Part shown: positions 16,099-20,499 of the stretch, piece by piece
Layout: each line of letters starts with the position of its first letter
Numbering within the stretch: position 1 is the first letter of the stretch
Assembly (NCBI GenBank): GCA_039182865.1
Contig: JBCDBX010000030.1
Span: 1 to 20,499 of the forward strand
Direction: 5' to 3'
Source: UBA1858 sp039182865
GTDB taxonomy: Bacteria > Pseudomonadota > Gammaproteobacteria > UBA4575
Length of the DNA stretch: 20,499 bases
The notes under the pieces: generated by a model
Seen by the model: only the letters and a program-made list of their open reading frames with translations
Databases searched by the model: none
What the model was told of the DNA's origin: nothing
Made by a program: the position numbers and the translations under genes

Positions 16099-16479
16099 AT
16101 GGCTAAAACGATCATCGCAACTGATCGTGCACCTCAAGCTATTGGTACTTATTCGCAGGCAGTAAAAGTAGGCACCACTGTTTATATGTCGGGACAAATT
16201 CCTCTTGATCCACAAACTATGGAGATCGTGAGTGATGACATTGAAGCACAAATTAAACGAGTATTTGAAAATTTGTCTGCTGTTGCTGAAGCGGCTGGAG
16301 GATCACTAGAGAATGTCGTTAAGTTAAATATATTTCTAACGGACCTCACTCATTTTCCTAAAGTGAATGAAATAATGGCCACTTTCTTTAAAGAACCTTA
16401 TCCTGCACGTGCGGCCGTTGGTGTTGCTGCATTACCTAAAGCTGCGCAAGTAGAAATGGATGCAGTACTAGAGCTTTAG
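16099..16479 (+). CDS. ridA: RidA family reactive enamine/imine deaminase
   Basis: 126 residues, the normal size for RidA (YjgF), a trimeric enzyme that hydrolyses reactive 2-aminoacrylate-type enamines released by PLP enzymes. The signature residues are present: Y18 in GTYSQA, the catalytic Arg R104 in PARAAVGVAALP, and E119 in the VEMDAV end. A strong ribosome binding site (AAGGAGA) stands seven to eight bases before the ATG. It lies 41 bases after spoT, an arrangement frequent in gammaproteobacteria. recG follows after 24 bases, so the three are probably one transcript. Confidence 0.95.
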   Translation: MAKTIIATDRAPQAIGTYSQAVKVGTTVYMSGQIPLDPQTMEIVSDDIEAQIKRVFENLSAVAEAAGGSLENVVKLNIFLTDLTHFPKVNEIMATFFKEPYPARAAVGVAALPKAAQVEMDAVLEL

Positions 16480-16503
16480 CAGAAAATTAAAAAATCTTAA
16501 GCA

Positions 16504-18567
16504 GTGAACGATTTGACTAGTCTGCCGGGTATGACACCTAAAGCAGTAGAGCTGTTGGCTAAGTTAAATATCCATAATATCTATGGTTTGTTATTTCATC
16601 TTCCAATTCGATATAACGATAGAACGGTGATAACAAAAATATCAGATATTACTTACAATTCAGATTTGCAAGTCATCGGCCAAGTTTATGATGCAAAAGT
16701 TGTATTTGGGCGTCGCCGAATGATGACAGTAAAATTAATCGACGATACAGGTGAAATAACGTTACGGTTTTTTCATTTCAACAACCGTCAAATTCAAGGC
16801 TTAGCAGATGGAAAGCACGTCCTTTGTTTTGGTGAACCAAGACAGGTAGGTAATAGAGTTGAAATGATTCATCCTCAGTATCGTGTTCTAAATGATACTG
16901 AAACAGTACAACTTGCAGATCGCCTAGAGCCTGTATACCCGATTACTAAAGGGTTAACTCAATCCCGCTTGCAGTCATTAATAAAAAAGGCTTTAAAGTG
17001 GGCAGAAAAGCAAGATTTAAATAATCTATTAGATGGAATTCACACCAGTTTTTCTTCTTCAAAGTCAATGTTGCAACTACTTTATGATGTTCATCAACCT
17101 TCACCAGATAGTGATAAGCAGTGTTTGGTTGAACATCAACATCCATCGCAGAAACGTTTAGCGTTTGAAGAGCTGCTTGCACATCATCTAAGCGTTATGA
17201 AAATAAGAATACGCAGTAACAAACGTAAAACTTACTGTTTGAAGCCAACAAATGAATTAGTGACTCCATTTATTGAAAACCTTCATTTTACACTGACAGG
17301 TGCACAGAAAAAGGTACTTGATGCAATAAAAGAAGATCTCGATGCGCCACATCCTATGATGAGGCTGGTACAAGGTGATGTTGGAAGTGGAAAGACTATA
17401 GTTGCTTTAATCGCCTGTCTATATTCTGTGGAAAATAAATATCAAGCTGCCATTATGGCGCCAACAGAGCTTCTTGCAGAACAACACTTTAGATATTTTA
17501 CCAATCAGTTACTGCCTTTGGGGATACAGGTTGCTTGGTTGTCTTCTAGTCTCACTGCTAAAAAACGCAGGGAGATGCTGGAGTTGATAAAATCAGGAAC
17601 TGCCTTAGTAGTTGTGGGTACGCATGCTATTTTTCAAAGTGAGGTAGAGTTTAAGAATCTTGCGATCTGTATTACAGATGAACAACATCGGTTTGGTGTT
17701 CATCAGCGTTTATTACTCAGTAAAAAAGGAACTGACCATGATATCTACCCTCATCAGTTAACAATGACAGCGACACCCATACCTAGAACCCTAGCAATGA
17801 GCATGTATGCACATCTCGATTACTCTGTGATTGATGAAATGCCTCCAGGACGGAAACCTATTAAGACTGTTGCTATCTCTGATCAACGTCGTGACGATAT
17901 TATTGAACGAATAAAAGAAGCCTGCGATGAAGGAGCACAAGCCTATTGGGTATGTAGCTTAATAGAGGAATCTGATGTATTACAGTGCCAAGCAGCCATA
18001 GACACCTACGAATATCTTAAAGAGCAATTACCGAATTTAAATTTAGGTTTATTGCATGGCAAATTAAAATCCATGGAAAAAGATACAGTGATGCAGGGAT
18101 TTATTAATAAAAAAATCAATGTGCTTGTTGCGACAACTGTTATTGAGGTGGGTGTGGATGTGCCTAATGCAAGTTTGATGATCATAGAAAATGCAGAAAG
18201 ATTTGGTTTAGCACAATTGCATCAATTGCGAGGGCGTGTTGGGCGGGGAGATAAACAAAGCAGTTGTGTTTTAATTTATAAGAATCCTTTGGGCGATGTG
18301 GCTAAAAAGCGGTTAGAGGCACTGCGTGAAACTAATGATGGTTTTGAGTTGGCACGTGTGGATTTAGAGCTACGTGGTCCGGGTGAAGTATTGGGAACCA
18401 AGCAATCAGGTGACATTCAAATGCATATTGCAAATCTTAACCGTGATTTAGTGATGTTGCCGGAAGTCCAAAAAGCAGCCAAGTACTTATTAGAAGCTCA
18501 CCCGGAACGAATAGATGCTCTGTTAAATAGGTGGCTAGGTAATGCTATCGAATATGCTAACGCATAA
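16504..18567 (+). CDS. recG: ATP-dependent DNA helicase RecG
   Basis: 687 residues, near the 693 of E. coli; remodels stalled replication forks and branched DNA. The N-terminal wedge domain (about 1-180; LPGMTPKAVELLAKL and an OB-fold near 55-130) recognises the branch. The helicase core has Walker A GDVGSGKT (about 291-298), motif Ia APTELLAEQH (about 319-328), motif II DEQHRFGVHQR (about 392-402), motif III TATPIPRTLA (about 421-430), and motif VI QLRGRVGRG near 573-581. The start is a GTG at 16504 with no clear ribosome binding site; no better in-frame start is near. The C-terminal segment matches the RecG wedge-hook pattern. No terminator is evident after the gene. Confidence 0.95.
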   Translation: MNDLTSLPGMTPKAVELLAKLNIHNIYGLLFHLPIRYNDRTVITKISDITYNSDLQVIGQVYDAKVVFGRRRMMTVKLIDDTGEITLRFFHFNNRQIQGLADGKHVLCFGEPRQVGNRVEMIHPQYRVLNDTETVQLADRLEPVYPITKGLTQSRLQSLIKKALKWAEKQDLNNLLDGIHTSFSSSKSMLQLLYDVHQPSPDSDKQCLVEHQHPSQKRLAFEELLAHHLSVMKIRIRSNKRKTYCLKPTNELVTPFIENLHFTLTGAQKKVLDAIKEDLDAPHPMMRLVQGDVGSGKTIVALIACLYSVENKYQAAIMAPTELLAEQHFRYFTNQLLPLGIQVAWLSSSLTAKKRREMLELIKSGTALVVVGTHAIFQSEVEFKNLAICITDEQHRFGVHQRLLLSKKGTDHDIYPHQLTMTATPIPRTLAMSMYAHLDYSVIDEMPPGRKPIKTVAISDQRRDDIIERIKEACDEGAQAYWVCSLIEESDVLQCQAAIDTYEYLKEQLPNLNLGLLHGKLKSMEKDTVMQGFINKKINVLVATTVIEVGVDVPNASLMIIENAERFGLAQLHQLRGRVGRGDKQSSCVLIYKNPLGDVAKKRLEALRETNDGFELARVDLELRGPGEVLGTKQSGDIQMHIANLNRDLVMLPEVQKAAKYLLEAHPERIDALLNRWLGNAIEYANA

Positions 18568-18605
18568 ATAGAAACCTTAGATTTGTATTTATAAACTGAA
18601 TTTAG

Positions 18606-18893
18606 CTATGAAAGGTTGCCTATCACCATAACACCAAATAGTGAGGCGCAAAGGAGAAGGCCTAATAAGAATGCACCAACATTAATGAGTGTTTTGTTTG
18701 ATTTAACAGCCTGCATTAGGCTAATTAAAGTTCCTACGACAGCAAGAACAATGGCACCCCAATACAACATTCCAAAGCATGTTGATGTACACATGCGATC
18801 TTCAACGAATGGACCGCCTAGTAAATTGAAGACAAGGGCAATGGTGATACCCCAAGCGATTAGTATGATGACACTTCCAGTAGCAGTATTCAT
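18606..18893 (-). CDS. Small membrane protein with three predicted helices, unknown function
   Basis: 95 residues with three hydrophobic segments at about 6-24, 40-61 and 68-92. A short loop between the first two carries an acidic/Cys motif (EDRMCTSTCFG) with C35 and C39. AAGG stands just before the ATG. It starts five bases after the stop of the SBF transporter gene, so it is the last gene of that operon and may assist the transporter. A plus-strand open frame (18616-18918) covers the same bases, but its product is basic and featureless, so the minus-strand reading is preferred. No family was recognised. It converges with recG; no clear terminator lies in the 38 bases between. Confidence 0.7.
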   Translation of the reverse strand: MNTATGSVIILIAWGITIALVFNLLGGPFVEDRMCTSTCFGMLYWGAIVLAVVGTLISLMQAVKSNKTLINVGAFLLGLLLCASLFGVMVIGNLS

Positions 18894-18898
18894 AAACC

Positions 18899-19807
18899 TT
18901 ATTTTGTTGTTGTTTTAGCCCAATAGCTAGCCAATAAAGACCCAGTGACATTATGAATAATCGAAAATAATGCCCCTGGCAATGCTGCTACCGACCCAAA
19001 GAATTTTACTGCTAGAGCCATGGCGAGTCCAGAGTTCTGCATACCCACTTCAATAGCAATAGTTTTACTCATTTTTTTGTCGCGTGTAATAGCAAATGTG
19101 GTCAAATAGCCTATTACCAAGCCAGAAATATTATGCATAAGGACTAATCCAACGATAATTGGGCTGACCATTAGTAAATCATCATGGACTAGTGCGACAA
19201 TGATTGCTATCAAAAAACAAATCACTAAAATCGCGAAATCTGCACCAAATTTTTTAACCGGCATCACAATAATAGGGAGATAGCGATTAAGTAAAAGCCC
19301 TAGACCAACAGGCAAAATTACTATTTGAAAGATGTTAAGCATCATATTCTGGACTGGGATATCAATAGTTTGATTTAAATAGGCATAAACTAATAAAGGG
19401 GTTGCGACTATAGATAAACATGTACTGATAGCTGTTAAAGAAATTGAGAGTGCTACATCTCCCTTGCATAGATAGCAAATCACGTTTGATGCAGTGCCTC
19501 CTGGAACACTTCCAACCAGTATCATTCCTGTTGTAAGTGCGATACTGATACCTGCCAACAAGCTAAGTTGCCAGGCAATTAGTGGCATTAAACCGAATTG
19601 TAAAACCAGGCCTAAAATTAAAATTGGATAATGGGTGATGACACGTCTAAAGTCCTGCAGTGTCAGTGAAGAACCCATACAGAACATCACAATACCCAAT
19701 AAGTAGACAATATAAGGCTTTTGTTCAGAGAACCATTGAGGCCAAAAATAAGCAAATATGCTTGAGAATATAGCCAGAAGCGGGAAATATTTTTGTAAAA
19801 CGGACAT
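18899..19807 (-). CDS. Bile acid:sodium symporter (SBF/BASS) family transporter
   Basis: 302 residues from the ATG at 19807; a TTG five codons earlier lies inside the preceding gene and is less likely. About nine to ten hydrophobic helices are spread over the whole length. Family motifs are present: GSSLTLQDF near the N-terminal third, GSVPGGTASNVICYLCKGDVALS in the middle (in shorter conserved segments), and EVGMQNSGLAMALA near the C-terminal third. The latter residues belong to the crossed-helix sodium/substrate region. The likely role is sodium-coupled uptake of an organic anion in the inner membrane; the substrate cannot be told, and bile acids are improbable. The ATG is one base after the stop of the Rieske gene (TAATATG), which indicates translational coupling. 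Confidence 0.88.
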   Translation of the reverse strand: MSVLQKYFPLLAIFSSIFAYFWPQWFSEQKPYIVYLLGIVMFCMGSSLTLQDFRRVITHYPILILGLVLQFGLMPLIAWQLSLLAGISIALTTGMILVGSVPGGTASNVICYLCKGDVALSISLTAISTCLSIVATPLLVYAYLNQTIDIPVQNMMLNIFQIVILPVGLGLLLNRYLPIIVMPVKKFGADFAILVICFLIAIIVALVHDDLLMVSPIIVGLVLMHNISGLVIGYLTTFAITRDKKMSKTIAIEVGMQNSGLAMALAVKFFGSVAALPGALFSIIHNVTGSLLASYWAKTTTK

Positions 19808-19808
19808 A

Positions 19809-20144
19809 TTATATAAATGCAAATATGACTTTATTTTTAACTTCTATTTTGATCGATTGTAAAGACTGCCCAGCACAAGGGCCATATATACAATCACCAC
19901 TGTTAATTTCAAATAATGCACCATGATTGGCGCATTGAATATAGCTATTATCAAAATTTAAAAACTGATTCGGGGACCAATCTAATGGTGAAAAATTATG
20001 TGGGCACATGTTTTCATAACCATAAATTTGATGCTTATTCTTCACAATAAAAATATTACGCTCGGGGCTTACATCTGATATAAGAAAACCTCTTGAATCA
20101 ATTTCATTAAGTTCGTCTATACTGCATAGCTTAAATAAAGGCAT
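19809..20144 (-). CDS. Rieske [2Fe-2S] ferredoxin-like protein
   Basis: 111 residues. The two Rieske cluster motifs are C47-P-H49 and C71-A-N-H74, giving the two Cys and two His that hold a [2Fe-2S] centre. The spacing of 22 residues between C49-side and C71-side ligands is within the range for small Rieske ferredoxins. Extra Cys at 85 and 90 are not standard ligands. No signal peptide or membrane helix is seen, so it is a soluble cytoplasmic electron carrier, or the small redox partner of an oxygenase not in this window. The ATG at 20144 has no ribosome binding site and lies five bases from the start of the divergent gene. It heads the operon with the SBF transporter. Confidence 0.85.
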   Translation of the reverse strand: MPLFKLCSIDELNEIDSRGFLISDVSPERNIFIVKNKHQIYGYENMCPHNFSPLDWSPNQFLNFDNSYIQCANHGALFEINSGDCIYGPCAGQSLQSIKIEVKNKVIFAFI

Positions 20145-20149
20145 ATATT

Positions 20150-20499
20150 TTGGGGAAAATAAAATTTACTGATTCGATACAAGTTGAAGAATCTTTTTAT
20201 CAAGCGTTTCTAAAGCGTGATATCGATTTAATGAAAAATGTCTGGCATCAATCGGATGATGTGATTTGCATACATCCTGGTAGTCCGCGAATCTATAGTT
20301 ATGAAGAAATAATATCAAGCTGGAAACAAATATTCTCAGGGAAAGAGGACGCTTCAATTTTGATTGATGAGCAAATTTATACAACAGTAGAAAAATTATC
20401 AGTGCATTATATAAGAGAGAATCTTTCAATTGGTGAAAAATTTGTAGGCTCAGTATTTGCCACTAATATTTTTCGTGATACAGATGAGGGATGGAAGAT
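20150..20499 (+). CDS. NTF2-like (SnoaL/DUF4440-type) protein, 3' end outside window
   Basis: Partial gene of about 116 visible codons, open to the right edge. The reading matches the small cone-shaped NTF2-like fold: FYQAFLKRDIDLMKNVW (16-32), DDVICIHPG (36-44), then SYEEIISSWKQIF (50-62), the pattern of the cofactor-free SnoaL-type proteins. Function within this family varies and none can be assigned. The start is uncertain. TTG at 20150 is used because AAGG stands eight bases before it and the frame closes at 20132; there is no ATG before residue 28. It is divergent from the Rieske gene with only five bases between start codons. The minus-strand open frame at 20166-20429 is an artefact of this gene. 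Confidence 0.7.
   Translation, partial: MGKIKFTDSIQVEESFYQAFLKRDIDLMKNVWHQSDDVICIHPGSPRIYSYEEIISSWKQIFSGKEDASILIDEQIYTTVEKLSVHYIRENLSIGEKFVGSVFATNIFRDTDEGWK

Noticed and set aside
18568..18605. Shared terminator between recG and the minus-strand operon
   Set aside because: Only a distant AACCTT/AAGGTT pair without a T tract was found, too weak to call.
18616..18918. Plus-strand open frame of 100 codons
   Set aside because: It lies over the minus-strand three-helix membrane protein gene. Its product is basic with no recognisable pattern, while the minus reading has clean membrane helices, a ribosome binding site and operon spacing.
20166..20429. Minus-strand open frame of 87 codons at the right edge
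   Set aside because: The plus strand encodes a recognisable NTF2-like protein over the same bases, so this is a shadow.
1..20499. CRISPR array, insertion sequence or phage genes
   Set aside because: No regularly spaced repeats, transposase, integrase or attachment-site repeats were seen anywhere in the window.

Overview
This window is chromosomal DNA from a moderately AT-rich proteobacterium, most likely a gammaproteobacterium. The evidence is the PhoB/PhoR two-component pair, the long-form PstC and PstA permeases, the gmk-rpoZ-spoT-ridA-recG order, Pho boxes, and factor-independent terminators. A marine Thiotrichales-like lineage is a guess; the sequence alone does not fix the genus. No insertion sequence, prophage, CRISPR array, tRNA or rRNA was seen, and no stretch longer than about 190 bases lacks a gene.

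Layout. (1) 1-1113: the 3' part of an outer-membrane porin gene and its terminator. (2) 1184-10231: a complete phosphate-starvation locus, phoB-phoR, pstS, pstC-pstA-pstB and phoU. A clear Pho box lies before pstS and a weaker one before phoB. A strong terminator separates pstS from pstC. A double palindrome sits over a candidate promoter between pstB and phoU. (3) 10251-11866, minus strand: a 25-codon membrane mini-protein with its own promoter, ribosome binding site and terminator, then two adjacent paralogous genes of unknown function that share a C-terminal helix-turn-helix-like module. (4) 12057-18567, plus strand: an OmpA-family lipoprotein, then gmk, rpoZ, spoT, ridA and recG, a conserved housekeeping and stringent-response cluster. 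(5) 18606-20144, minus strand: a tight operon of a Rieske ferredoxin-like protein, a bile acid:sodium symporter (SBF/BASS) family transporter and a small three-helix membrane protein. An NTF2-like gene runs head-to-head with it and off the right edge.

How the genes work together. PhoR senses phosphate status through the Pst transporter and PhoU, and phosphorylates PhoB, which activates the Pho boxes. PstS captures phosphate in the periplasm, PstC/PstA form the channel, PstB powers it, and PhoU links transport to PhoR. In the second cluster Gmk makes GDP from GMP, RpoZ is the RNA polymerase omega subunit that takes part in ppGpp binding, and SpoT makes and degrades (p)ppGpp. RidA clears reactive enamines and RecG remodels stalled forks.

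The least explained parts are the mini-protein unit (10251-10410), the paralogous gene pair (10513-11866), the phoU operator-like palindromes (9393-9423) and the Rieske/SBF/NTF2-like divergent locus (18606-20499).
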